Assembly: GCF_028877475.1 (NCBI RefSeq)
Contig: NZ_CP113527.1
Location: 3,775,501 to 3,839,500 of the forward strand
From: Lysinibacillus irui
Lineage (GTDB): Bacteria > Bacillota > Bacilli > Bacillales_A > Planococcaceae
Reading direction: 5' to 3'
DNA length: 64,000 bases
A program made the position numbers and the translations under genes. The notes under the pieces were generated by a model, which did no database searches, was not told the origin of the DNA, and saw nothing but the letters and a program-made list of their open reading frames with translations. Shown here piece after piece: positions 45,018-54,002 of this stretch. Position 1 is the first letter of the stretch. Each line of letters opens with the position of its first letter.

Positions 45018-45674
45018 TTATTGGTTTCCTAGCTGTCGAAGAGTGTCATTCAAAAAATCACCATTGAAAATTTTATGTAACATTTCACTATAAAGATGTT
45101 GGATCTGTTCAAAGCCATGATGTAAGTCTTTTGAATGCTGCTTTGCTTGGCTTGAAATATGATCGAAACGCTGTGGAAGCTCCTCTACCGCCATTACTAA
45201 AGAGTCTTTATTCATTGTTAAATGTTGAATAGCATTTAATAGTTGAACTATTTTAAGCTGAATATCTATAGGAGGTAATTCAAGCATTAGCCGATAAATA
45301 TTACGCTTTTCCTTATTTTCTTGGTACCATTTTAAAAAATGAAATAAATAATCACTGATAACAATAGATTCATTCGGGATAATGGCAATGATACCATGTC
45401 CAATGTATATATCTTTATTACATCGATAAATGGATGCTTCCTTCAAATTTATTTTATTAAGAAGAATACTTTTCGCAGGCACTTGTAAAACGGTAAACTC
45501 ATTAATCGAATAATCTATCCTAGGCACTTGACTAAAATCGTCTTCTATCAATAATTTCAGTAACGTTTCTTCAGTTATAAATGGAGTACCTTCCCTAGTA
45601 AAAAATTGATCATTCATAATTCTATTGCCAATTTGAATTTTTGCTACTTCTTCTAAAAAAACCTGTTTCACCAT
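45018..45674 (-). CDS. Orphan HsdS-like protein with one target-recognition domain
   Basis: 218 residues, resembling half a type I restriction specificity subunit. An N-terminal target-recognition-like region (VFLEEVAKIQIGNRI…EGTPFIT) leads to the conserved LPPIDIQLKIVQLLNAI helix, then a coiled-coil-like tail. No hsdM or hsdR is near. It faces away from an XRE regulator gene, across a shared inverted repeat. Role unknown: half-size subunits can dimerise, or this may be a decayed or repurposed DNA-binding protein. Confidence 0.68.
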   Translation of the reverse strand: MVKQVFLEEVAKIQIGNRIMNDQFFTREGTPFITEETLLKLLIEDDFSQVPRIDYSINEFTVLQVPAKSILLNKINLKEASIYRCNKDIYIGHGIIAIIPNESIVISDYLFHFLKWYQENKEKRNIYRLMLELPPIDIQLKIVQLLNAIQHLTMNKDSLVMAVEELPQRFDHISSQAKQHSKDLHHGFEQIQHLYSEMLHKIFNGDFLNDTLRQLGNQ

Positions 45675-45815
45675 GTGAACCCTCCAATCCTCTGTCTCAA
45701 GTTATACCCTTTCTGTAACATTCATTAACGCATTATACCTAGTAATTCAATTAGGTCATTTGTCTAATAAAAGTTACTACTCTAAAGATTGTACCATTTT
45801 AATATAACATTTTCT

Positions 45816-45835
45816 CTATTATACCACTATAATAG
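45816..45835. promoter_or_regulatory. Inverted repeat overlapping divergent -10 elements
   Basis: CTATTATA-CCAC-TATAATAG is a perfect 8-bp inverted repeat. Each arm contains a TATAAT-like -10, one per direction, so it is placed as an operator for both the HsdS-like gene and the XRE gene. Confidence 0.5.
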
Positions 45836-45886
45836 TATAGTCAACTCCTTTGTTTTTCACTAGCTTTTAACATAGAGGTGAATCAT

Positions 45887-46276
45887 ATGTCAGATTTCTT
45901 AAAGCTAGTAGGTGAACAGCTCCGCATTATTAGATTATCCAAAGGGCTAAGTCAGGAGGAAGTGGCCGAAAGAACAGGTAAGTTAGGTTTCAGTAAAGGG
46001 CGAGTGTCTAATATTGAACACGGTCAATCAAATATTACGCTAAGTACATTGGAAACAATCATGAAGGCTTTAGATATTGCCCCTGAGGAGCTTTTTAATT
46101 TTCAAAAATTATCAGGCGTTACTGATATTGAGGAAAAGAACCTCATGCTAGACATTCATCGATCATTATTAAGAGAACGAAATTTAGACGAGGTAAAATA
46201 TGTAGTTCGTATTACAAAGGATTTTTTAGATACAATTGATTCTCAATCGAAAAAAAACAGCTCCAATGGTCAATGA
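45887..46276 (+). CDS. XRE family transcriptional regulator
   Basis: 129 residues: an N-terminal helix-turn-helix (LRIIRLSKGLSQEEVAERTG…GRVSNIEHGQSNITLSTLETIMKALDI, split here) and a C-terminal helical extension that may mediate dimerisation (HRSLLRERNLDEVKYVVRIT). The ATG at 45887 has AGAGGTG upstream. It diverges from the HsdS-like gene and probably binds the inverted repeat between them. Confidence 0.83.
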   Translation: MSDFLKLVGEQLRIIRLSKGLSQEEVAERTGKLGFSKGRVSNIEHGQSNITLSTLETIMKALDIAPEELFNFQKLSGVTDIEEKNLMLDIHRSLLRERNLDEVKYVVRITKDFLDTIDSQSKKNSSNGQ

Positions 46277-46294
46277 CGCATTGGAGCTGTTTCT
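46256..46294. terminator. Bidirectional terminator at the end of the XRE gene
   Basis: AACAGCTCCAATG pairs with CATTGGAGCTGTT, followed by TCTTTATT. The 5' arm is within the last codons. Confidence 0.75.
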
Positions 46295-46311
46295 TTATTA
46301 CGTTTTAGTCG

Positions 46312-47187
46312 TTACATGCCAAATTTTTGTCGATAGCCGCATTTTCTACAAAGCTCTTCAACAGCCTCTCTTCGTGAAAATCCATCTACAATTTTAGTAG
46401 CACGTTCCCCTTCTACAATTTCAGAGAAGGATTTTTCATGGACATTTCCTAAATTAATAACTCCTTCACCATCTAAGCAGCAAGGCACAACGGTCCCATC
46501 TACAAGAATTGCTGCTTGACTACGAAGTGCGTGACAAAAACCTTTTCCTTCATCCTCATGCTCGAGCAAGCTTGGCCATCTAAATTCATGATCTTGATTC
46601 AAATAAACATGAGGGGCAATTTTGACCCCTTTACCCGGCTCTACTTTTTCCTCGATGCGATAGTCAAGATTATATTCTTTTTCTAAAATTTCTAATGTCT
46701 CACGGTTGCGACGTGCTGCAATATCAGAAACATGATCCCTTTGTAAATTCCATAAACGATAAGAAATAATTGTATTATATTCTCTAGACGCTCGTACAAA
46801 AGTCAAAATATCCTCTAAATACTTTTCGCGGTTTTCGGAACCCTCATGACCATCAAAGCTATGCAATGAAAAATTAATTTGACGTAATGCTGGTTTTCCT
46901 AATATTTTTTCATGGTTCTTTTTAATCAACGTACCATTCGTTGTAATATTGACTTTAAAACCCTTTTCATGGGCAGCATCTAATAATTGATCAATTCTTG
47001 GATGTAAAAGCGGCTCTCCCTTCACATGCAAATAAATGTATTTTGTATGCGGTCGAATCTCATCTAATATTTTATTAAATTGTTCTACTTTTATAAGACC
47101 TTTTGCACGTGCCGTTGGTGGACAAAAACTGCATGCTAAATTACAGACACTAGTTATCTCTATATAAACCTTTTTAAATGTTCTCAA
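46312..47187 (-). CDS. Radical SAM/SPASM domain protein
   Basis: 291 residues. The radical-SAM cluster motif is CNLACSFC (Cys15, 19, 22). The GEPLLHP element follows, and ITTNGT then INFSLHSFDG complete the barrel. The C-terminal SPASM region has FCHALRSQAAILVDGTVVPCC and ELCRKCGY, enough cysteines for an auxiliary cluster. Possible peptide- or protein-modifying or general enzyme; the substrate is unknown. Divergent from an Asn/Gly-rich protein lacking cysteine. Confidence 0.85.
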   Translation of the reverse strand: MRTFKKVYIEITSVCNLACSFCPPTARAKGLIKVEQFNKILDEIRPHTKYIYLHVKGEPLLHPRIDQLLDAAHEKGFKVNITTNGTLIKKNHEKILGKPALRQINFSLHSFDGHEGSENREKYLEDILTFVRASREYNTIISYRLWNLQRDHVSDIAARRNRETLEILEKEYNLDYRIEEKVEPGKGVKIAPHVYLNQDHEFRWPSLLEHEDEGKGFCHALRSQAAILVDGTVVPCCLDGEGVINLGNVHEKSFSEIVEGERATKIVDGFSRREAVEELCRKCGYRQKFGM

Positions 47188-47378
47188 TGTTGCTTCTCCG
47201 TTCCAGTTCGCTAAATATTCAAATCCTATTTATTTTAACAAATTTATTGTATAGATAGCAAAATTCGACGAGTTTTCATATAAACACCCTTTTCTCTATA
47301 GAACATGGCTACACGTACAAGTGATCTTACAAAGCACTAATATCCTAATAGTAATATTAAACGAAAGGAGGAGAAACG

Positions 47379-47786
47379 ATGTCTAGCTTTAATTCAAAGA
47401 AATTTTATGGACCAGAAGAACCTGAAAACGAATCCTCTAATAAGTCAGCCAAAAACCATATAACAATTAATTTGACATTCAATATAGGAAATACAGATTT
47501 TCACTTTGCACAACGAGCAGAAGGTGGAGGACAAATCAACCATGATGTGGGGACAAATGCTAACCAAGGAGGACAAAACGCTAGTGATGGTAGTCACACC
47601 CGTAACGTCAATTCTCAATTTGCTGATGGTAATGGCAGAAGTGGCATAGCTGGTAATAATAATGATGAGGCTGGTGGGCAGCAAGGCATAAAGGTGCGGG
47701 ACAGCCTAGTCATTGATAGCGATATCCACTCATCTTCTGAAAGTAATGAAAAGGAAAATGATGTATTAACTGAAGAAGGTGAATAA
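47379..47786 (+). CDS. Asn/Gly-rich low-complexity protein
   Basis: 135 residues, not recognised. A short beta-like section (HITINLTFNIGNTDFHFAQ) is followed by a Gly/Asn/Gln/Ser-rich, likely disordered region and an acidic tail. There is no cysteine and no signal peptide. It has an AAAGGAGGAG site and its own terminator. Composition resembles spore-surface or coat proteins; this is only a suggestion. Confidence 0.6.
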   Translation: MSSFNSKKFYGPEEPENESSNKSAKNHITINLTFNIGNTDFHFAQRAEGGGQINHDVGTNANQGGQNASDGSHTRNVNSQFADGNGRSGIAGNNNDEAGGQQGIKVRDSLVIDSDIHSSSESNEKENDVLTEEGE

Positions 47787-47797
47787 ACGATCTAAAA

Positions 47798-47838
47798 AAC
47801 TTCTATCTGTTCGAGCAGGTTCAACAGATAGAAGCTTT
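47798..47838. terminator. Bidirectional terminator
   Basis: CTTCTATCTGTT pairs with AACAGATAGAAG, followed by CTTTTGG. Confidence 0.8.
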
Positions 47839-47841
47839 TGG

Positions 47842-49245
47842 TTACACATTGCGTTTATAGTTTTTTGTACCATCAAAGGAGTAAAGCATTGGTTTATTAT
47901 CCACATACGTCTCTAAATGAACCGGACGTCCCCACAGCTGATAAATATATGGCAATACATTTTCTAAATAATGAGGGTCTAGCTCCATTCCTTCGTAGCC
48001 ATGCACTAAATAAAGCTCACCATTACGTAAATAATCACCATTTTTCACCACAATATAAGGAAAGCCACCATTGACACGCATCGATACAAGCTGATCTCGA
48101 ACCATCTCATGATCCTTATCAGTAATACGATACTCATTACCTTTCTTTTGGAACAAATATAAATCTTCACGCTTCGCTAAATCCTTAGTTAAGTAGTTTC
48201 GGATAAAGGAAATATCGGATTCTACCTCTCTTACCTCAAAAATCTTTTCACGCCCCGAATTTGGCAGTACACCTAACTTCTTCATTTCCTCTGTAGGGTT
48301 ATTATAGCGATTTTCAATATCTTCAAATATTTTAATCCCGAGGTAATATGGATTTATCGATGTTTTGGAGGGTTGCACGACCCCTGCATTTAATTTTGCA
48401 TATTCGATGGTCTCAGCGGTTGTTAGCTTTAACTCCCGCATAATTCGTTGGTGCCAGAAGGATGCCCATCCCTCATTCATGATTTTCGTTTCTAATTGAG
48501 GCCAAAAATAAAGCATTTCCTCCCGCATCATCGTTAATATATCACGTTGCCATTCTTCCAACTCACGACTATGCTCCTCTAAAAACAACAGCAGGTCCTT
48601 TTCTGGCTGCGGCGGAAATTGCTTTAATCTGCGGCGGATAGGTTTATAAACTTTTTCCTTTTCTTCTATGCTCCACAAATCATCATATGGTGATTTTGTT
48701 GGTGGTTTTTCCTCATCAAGCTCATCGTCCTCACTCCAGGATAACTTCGGTCGTAAAATAGATGGATCAATATGTTCTTGAATCGCTAAAACTGCATCTA
48801 AAAACTGTTCAACCTCATCTTTGCCATATTCTCGTTCATAGCCAGCTATACGCTCAGCCGTTGCGGTCATGCTCTCTACCATATCTCTTCTTGTATTGGA
48901 AAAACGGACATTATTTTTAAAGAAATCACAGTGCGCTAAAACGTGGGCGATAATTAATTTATTTTGGGTCAATGTATTTGTATCAAGTAAAAAAGCATAG
49001 CATGGATTAGAATTAATGACGAGCTCATAGATTTGGCTAAGTCCTAAATCATATTGAAGCTTCATTTTATGAAACTGTTTTCCAAAGCTCCAATGAGAAA
49101 AGCGGGTAGGCATACCGTAGGCACCAAATGTATAAATGATATCCGCTGGACAAATTTCATAACGCATTGGATAGAAATCTAAGCCAAAGCTAGTGGCAAT
49201 TTCGGTAATTTCATCTATTGCTCGATGAAGCTCTTTCGTGTCCAT
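47842..49245 (-). CDS. spoVR: SpoVR family sporulation protein
   Basis: Involved in spore cortex formation in Bacillus. The 467-residue protein has [25 protein letters not shown] (in parts) near residue 25, [44 protein letters not shown] (in parts) and [12 protein letters not shown], all conserved in SpoVR. Forms with yhbH and prkA the widespread prkA–yhbH–spoVR gene set, here all on the minus strand in order. The ATG follows AAAGGAGGGG. Confidence 0.94.
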   Translation of the reverse strand: MDTKELHRAIDEITEIATSFGLDFYPMRYEICPADIIYTFGAYGMPTRFSHWSFGKQFHKMKLQYDLGLSQIYELVINSNPCYAFLLDTNTLTQNKLIIAHVLAHCDFFKNNVRFSNTRRDMVESMTATAERIAGYEREYGKDEVEQFLDAVLAIQEHIDPSILRPKLSWSEDDELDEEKPPTKSPYDDLWSIEEKEKVYKPIRRRLKQFPPQPEKDLLLFLEEHSRELEEWQRDILTMMREEMLYFWPQLETKIMNEGWASFWHQRIMRELKLTTAETIEYAKLNAGVVQPSKTSINPYYLGIKIFEDIENRYNNPTEEMKKLGVLPNSGREKIFEVREVESDISFIRNYLTKDLAKREDLYLFQKKGNEYRITDKDHEMVRDQLVSMRVNGGFPYIVVKNGDYLRNGELYLVHGYEGMELDPHYLENVLPYIYQLWGRPVHLETYVDNKPMLYSFDGTKNYKRNV

Positions 49246-49289
49246 TTTACGTCCCCTCCTTTGAACGTGATGCTAATCAAACAATCATA

Positions 49290-50447
49290 CTATTCTTCAT
49301 TTTTCTTAAAAAAGCTCTTTAAGGCATCATATACATCGCCTTTTTTTCTCAAAATATGATATCTAAATTTGGGATCATCAATTTTCTTATACGTATACAT
49401 AAGTGTTGAGAAACGATTATGCTGATTGACTTCACCATAGCCAAACATGCTGGATACATCCATTAATTCTCCTACTAGTTTCAAACATTTTTCATTATCC
49501 ATCGAAATATTTTCACCATCTGAAAAATGGACAGGATAAATATTGTAGCGAGATGGATGATATTTATCCTGTATCAATTCCAATGCCTTTTTATAAGCTG
49601 AAGAACAAATAGTTCCCCCACTCTCTCCCTTCGTGAAAAACTCCTCTTCTGTGACAACCTTCGCCTCCGTATGATGGGCAATAAATTCAATCTCCACCGT
49701 TTCATATTTTGACCGTAAGAACTTAGTCATCCAAAAGAAGAAACTACGTGCACAATATTTTTCAAAGGATCCCATCGAGCCACTTGTATCCATCATGGCA
49801 AGCACTACTGCTTTGGATTCTGGTTTTTCAACCTCATCCCACGTTTTGAAACGTAAATCATCATTATGGATAGGTGTTATTTCCGCTTTTCCATACATCG
49901 CATTTCGCTTTAACGCATTTAAAATGGTACGTTTTTTATCAACGTTACCCATTAACCCCTTTTTGCGAATATCATTAAACTCAATTTTTTCGGTTTTAAT
50001 ATCTGCCTTTTCTTTTTGCTGTAGATTGGGTAACTCAAGTTCATGAAATAAGATGTTTTGAATTTCCTCAATACTTACTTCCGCTTCATAATAATCTTGG
50101 CCAGGCTTGTCACCCGCTTCTTTCCCTTTACCTTGCGCCTGATTTGCTTTACTGCCATCCCGCGCCACTACATCTCCAACATTACTATCGCCTTGTCCTT
50201 GCCCTACATGCTTAGAGTTATCATAGTTATAACGAATTTTATATTCATCAAGTGAACGAATCGGTATTTTAATAACCTCGCGACCATTGGACATCACAAT
50301 ACTTTCTTCACTAACTAAATCTGGTAAATTATTTTTAATCGCATCTTTCACTTTTTCCATATGACGTTGCTGGTCTTGGTGCCCTTTACGATGGAGGGAC
50401 CAATTTTCCTGAGAGATAACAAAGCGTTTATTTTCGTGTTCAGTCAT
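49290..50447 (-). CDS. yhbH: Sporulation protein YhbH (DUF444)
   Basis: 385 residues. The N-terminal part carries [18 protein letters not shown]. The C-terminal von Willebrand-A-like domain has [12 protein letters not shown] (MIDAS DxSxS), [16 protein letters not shown] and HFSDGENI. Typical member of the DUF444/YhbH family linked to PrkA in Proteobacteria and Bacilli. ATG 50447 is preferred over GTG 50459. Confidence 0.92.
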   Translation of the reverse strand: MTEHENKRFVISQENWSLHRKGHQDQQRHMEKVKDAIKNNLPDLVSEESIVMSNGREVIKIPIRSLDEYKIRYNYDNSKHVGQGQGDSNVGDVVARDGSKANQAQGKGKEAGDKPGQDYYEAEVSIEEIQNILFHELELPNLQQKEKADIKTEKIEFNDIRKKGLMGNVDKKRTILNALKRNAMYGKAEITPIHNDDLRFKTWDEVEKPESKAVVLAMMDTSGSMGSFEKYCARSFFFWMTKFLRSKYETVEIEFIAHHTEAKVVTEEEFFTKGESGGTICSSAYKKALELIQDKYHPSRYNIYPVHFSDGENISMDNEKCLKLVGELMDVSSMFGYGEVNQHNRFSTLMYTYKKIDDPKFRYHILRKKGDVYDALKSFFKKNEE

Positions 50448-50561
50448 TTTTATCCTCACCCATCTATCAAATTCGCTTTTTCTATACTATGCTTGTGAGC
50501 CAAATTCTTGAACTTTTTTCGTAAAATCAATTGTGCATCTAATGAAAACCTTATTTTGATA

Positions 50562-50594
50562 ATAAAAGGAGTGCCCTAAAAATGGGACACTCCT
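50562..50594 (-). terminator. Terminator after prkA
   Basis: On the minus strand, AGGAGTGTCCC…GGGCACTCCT is followed by TTTTATT. It separates prkA from yhbH, so yhbH must have its own promoter. Confidence 0.7.
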
Positions 50595-50620
50595 ATCTGA
50601 CTTGTAAACGTAAAAGTCAA

Positions 50621-52516
50621 TTAACGATTGAGTAGACTACCTACATATTGTAGCAGCTCGTTTGCCGATGTGGTGTTATAGCCATGCTCATCTACGAGCC
50701 TTGCTACGACTTCATTTATTTTCTTCAGTTGCGATTCATCTGGCATTTTAGAGGAAGTTGTAATTTTCACAACATCCTTCAAATCTGCAAACAATTTCTT
50801 TTGTATCGCTTCTCTTAATCTTTCATGAGAATTATAGTCAAAACGTTTGCCTTTTCGTGCATAGGCTGAAATTCGAATGAGAATCTCCTCACGGAATGCC
50901 TTTTTAGCATTTTCTGATATTCCAATTTGCTCCTCAATCGAGCGCATTAATTTTTCATCAGGGTTCATTTCCTCACCAGTCAGTGGATCATAAAGCTTAT
51001 TTTTATTACAAAATGCCTCTACATTGTCTAGATAGTTGTTCATTAATGTTTTCGCAGATTCTTCATATGAGTATACAAAAGCCTTTTGTACTTCATTTTT
51101 AGCAATTTCATCGTACTCTCTACGAGCAACCGCAATATAATTCATGTACTTTTCGCGATCCTCTTGAGAAATAGATGCATGCTGATCCAATCCATCCTTT
51201 AGAGCTCGTAAGACATCTAAAGCATTTATAGATGGTACTTCTTTGCGAATAATAGCAGAAGAAATACGGTTAATAATATAGCGTGGATCAATACCGTTCA
51301 TGCCTTCGTTCGGAAACTCTTTTTTCAGCTCCTCTAAGTCAACGGAATTAAATCCCTCCACATTTTCTCCGTCGTACAAGCGCATTTTCTTAATTAGATC
51401 CACACCTTGTTTTTTCGGTACTTCTAATCTAGTCAGAACCGAAAAGATTGCTGCAGCCTTTAAAGCATGCGGTGCAATATGGACGTGGGACATATCACTC
51501 TCTTTTATCATCTTTTCATAAATATGCTCTTCCTGACTTACTTTAAGGTTATATGGAATTGGCATAACGATAATTCGAGAATGTAATGCCTCGTTCTTTT
51601 TATTAGAAATAAAGGATCGATATTCTGTTTCATTCGTATGAGCAACGATTAACTCATCTGCACTAATTAAAGCAAATCTACCCGCTTTAAAATTCCCTTC
51701 CTGTGTTAGGGATAATAAATTCCATAAGAATTTTTCATCAAGCTTCAGCATTTCTTGGAATTCCATCATTCCTCTATTGGCCTTGTTCAGCTCACCATCG
51801 AAACGATAAGCACGAGGATCAGACTCTGAGCCAAATTCGCCAATTGTAGAAAAATCAATACTTCCTGTTAAATCAGCAATATCTTGTGATTTAGGGTCTG
51901 ATGGTGTAAATGTTCCTATACCAACACGTTTGTCTTCTGAAAAAGTAATACGTTCAATCATTACGTTTTCAATACGCCCTTCGTATTCCTTTTCAAGACG
52001 CATCGTATTTAAAGGCGATAAACTTCCTTCAATTCTTATGCCATACTCTTCAAAAAAGTCATTACGTAAATGATGTGGAATCAAATGCAGTGGATCTTCA
52101 TGCATCGGACATCCCTTAATTGCGTAAACCGCACCCTCATCTGTGCGTGAGTATTGCTCTAATCCGCGTTTCAATAAAGTAACTATTGTGGATTTACCAC
52201 CACTTACAGGTCCCATTAATAATAAAATACGTTTTCTAACATCTAACCTGCGTGCTGCTGGATGGAAATATTCCTCCACCAGTCTTTCAATTGCTGTTTC
52301 AAGCCCAAAAATTTCTTGTCCGAAAAATTTGTACATTTTTTGCCCATCGCGTTCCACTACACCAGCACTTTTTATCATATTGTAGACGCGTGAATGGGCT
52401 GTTTGAGCAACTTCAGGTCTTTCCCTAAGGATGTTTAAATAATCTGCAAATGTCCCTTCCCACTTCAGCCTGTTTTCTTCTTCGCGATAGTTTTTCACTT
52501 TATCTAAAATGTTAAT
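50621..52516 (-). CDS. prkA: PrkA serine protein kinase / AAA+ protein, predicted AUU start
   Basis: PrkA influences SigK-dependent sporulation in B. subtilis and has AAA+ (GPVSGGKST Walker A, near residue 85) and kinase-like C-terminal parts. The ATG codons at 52582 and 52570 lack ribosome-binding sites. An ATT at 52514–52516 has GGAGGG seven bases upstream and gives MNILDKVKNYREEE, aligning with the N-terminus (MDILKKIEQYREEE, recalled) and 631-residue length of Bacillus PrkA. A SigE-like -10 CATACTAT (52550–52557) lies between the ATGs and the ATT. The ATT start is thus preferred. Confidence 0.9.
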   Translation of the reverse strand: MNILDKVKNYREEENRLKWEGTFADYLNILRERPEVAQTAHSRVYNMIKSAGVVERDGQKMYKFFGQEIFGLETAIERLVEEYFHPAARRLDVRKRILLLMGPVSGGKSTIVTLLKRGLEQYSRTDEGAVYAIKGCPMHEDPLHLIPHHLRNDFFEEYGIRIEGSLSPLNTMRLEKEYEGRIENVMIERITFSEDKRVGIGTFTPSDPKSQDIADLTGSIDFSTIGEFGSESDPRAYRFDGELNKANRGMMEFQEMLKLDEKFLWNLLSLTQEGNFKAGRFALISADELIVAHTNETEYRSFISNKKNEALHSRIIVMPIPYNLKVSQEEHIYEKMIKESDMSHVHIAPHALKAAAIFSVLTRLEVPKKQGVDLIKKMRLYDGENVEGFNSVDLEELKKEFPNEGMNGIDPRYIINRISSAIIRKEVPSINALDVLRALKDGLDQHASISQEDREKYMNYIAVARREYDEIAKNEVQKAFVYSYEESAKTLMNNYLDNVEAFCNKNKLYDPLTGEEMNPDEKLMRSIEEQIGISENAKKAFREEILIRISAYARKGKRFDYNSHERLREAIQKKLFADLKDVVKITTSSKMPDESQLKKINEVVARLVDEHGYNTTSANELLQYVGSLLNR

Positions 52517-52549
52517 AGCCTTCCCTCCATTCAGGGCTTGATTTATAAC

Positions 52550-52557
52550 ATAGTATG
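52550..52557 (-). promoter_or_regulatory. SigE-like -10 element of prkA
   Basis: CATACTAT on the minus strand matches seven of eight positions of the SigE -10 CATACAAT. The -35 (GTATCAT) about 15 bases upstream is weaker. Transcription would begin near 52542, downstream of both ATG codons. Confidence 0.45.
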
Positions 52558-52731
52558 AAGTAAATGACATGATGATACCCATTACTTTTTCTTTGATGAA
52601 GTTTCTTCTTATTATTTATATTTTTTTAACTACAACAATGGGAATTTACCGACGATTTTGATACATAAAAGCTTACTGAATGAAGATAAAAAATTCGGTT
52701 ATTCTAACGTTAGAAAGGAGGTCCATTATCA

Positions 52732-53727
52732 TTGAATCGCCATTTTAAATTTCTTTTCACATGTTTACTTTTAGGGATGCTACTTTATCCTTCTGCAGCT
52801 TATGCAAAAGAAGAGCTTACAGAAGAAGAAATTTTACAGCAGCGTATGACCTATTATGTACAATTCGATGAATTACTCATCCCCTGGTATTTTTTAGCAG
52901 CTATTGATCAGTATGAAAGGAATTTACAGTCTGTTCGTAAAGATATCCCTAAACGGGAAGGCTATTTGGCTATACAATTCTCTGATGAATATTGGTCAGG
53001 TGCATTTAATCCTGTAAAGGAAGATACCTCACCTGAAACGATTAGCTATTTCGGAGGAATGGGCCTTGATGGTAATCATGACGGAATCGCTAGTCCAAAG
53101 GATGATGAGGATGTCATCTTTTCCATGGCTAGTTATTTAGGGAAATTTGGAACGACTGATGAGGATTTTAAATTAGCATTATGGGAATATTACGGAAGTG
53201 AAGAAGCCGTTAATCAAATTTTCACTATCTCAACACTATACAGACATTTTAAAACAACGGAACTTGATGCCCATACCTTCCCACTTAATATTCGCTCTGA
53301 TTATAGCTACAAAGGCACTTGGGGCGCAAATAGAGGGTGGGGTGGACGTCGCATCCATGAGGGAACCGATATTTTTGCAAGCTACGGAACCCCTGTACTT
53401 TCTACCTCCTATGGTATTGTCGAGGTAAAAGGTTGGAATCAATTTGGTGGCTGGCGTATCGGAATTCGTGACAATCATAACTCCTATCACTATTATGCCC
53501 ACCTTGGGAGCTATCATAAGGATATTGAAGTAGGCACCATTGTAAAGCCTGGCACAGTTCTTGGCTATGTAGGAAGCTCAGGATACGGAAAAGAAGGGAC
53601 ATCAGGTAAATTCCCACCCCATCTCCATTATGGTATTTACAAATTTAATGGTAGAACTGAATGGGCTTTTGATCCATACCCTTCCTTACTGCAATGGGAG
53701 CGGCAAGCAAAAAATCAAAAAAAGTAG
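52732..53727 (+). CDS. Secreted M23 peptidase, LytH/YunA-like
   Basis: 331 residues. The signal peptide (about 1–25) ends SAAYAK. A helical N-terminal domain resembling lytic transglycosylase-like fold is followed by the LytM/M23 domain, with HEGTDIFA (HxxxD), HYYAHL and PPHLHYGIY (HxH). This matches Bacillus LytH (YunA), an L-Ala–D-Glu endopeptidase trimming spore cortex side chains to a single L-Ala; exact cleavage is inferred. TTG start after AAGGAGG. Acts in cortex maturation with PdaA. Confidence 0.83.
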   Translation: MNRHFKFLFTCLLLGMLLYPSAAYAKEELTEEEILQQRMTYYVQFDELLIPWYFLAAIDQYERNLQSVRKDIPKREGYLAIQFSDEYWSGAFNPVKEDTSPETISYFGGMGLDGNHDGIASPKDDEDVIFSMASYLGKFGTTDEDFKLALWEYYGSEEAVNQIFTISTLYRHFKTTELDAHTFPLNIRSDYSYKGTWGANRGWGGRRIHEGTDIFASYGTPVLSTSYGIVEVKGWNQFGGWRIGIRDNHNSYHYYAHLGSYHKDIEVGTIVKPGTVLGYVGSSGYGKEGTSGKFPPHLHYGIYKFNGRTEWAFDPYPSLLQWERQAKNQKK

Positions 53728-53756
53728 GTTTTATTTCTTTCATTCATACATGTTGT

Positions 53757-53790
53757 GCACTTGAAGCAATTTGCTACAAGTGCTTTTTTT
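53757..53790 (+). terminator. Terminator after the M23 peptidase gene
   Basis: GCACTTG…CAAGTGC, with an inner AGCA/TGCT, is followed by TTTTTTT. Confidence 0.8.
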
Positions 53791-54002
53791 ATTTATATAG
53801 GTAATTTTACATAAATACATTAATTAGTTGCTCGACCTCTATATATTTTTAACTACTAGCAGAAGGAAAATAAGTGTACTGTTGTACTAAAAAACTATTT
53901 TTAAATATTTCTACCGAAAGCCTTATTTATCAACCTAAATAGTTATAAAATAATAATTGTGTTTTATTAAAACTCTTGATGAGTTAGTAAAGGGATGGGG
54001 AA

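Noticed and set aside
45018-46276. Complete type I restriction-modification system
   Set aside because: No HsdM or HsdR gene is present; only one half-size HsdS-like gene.
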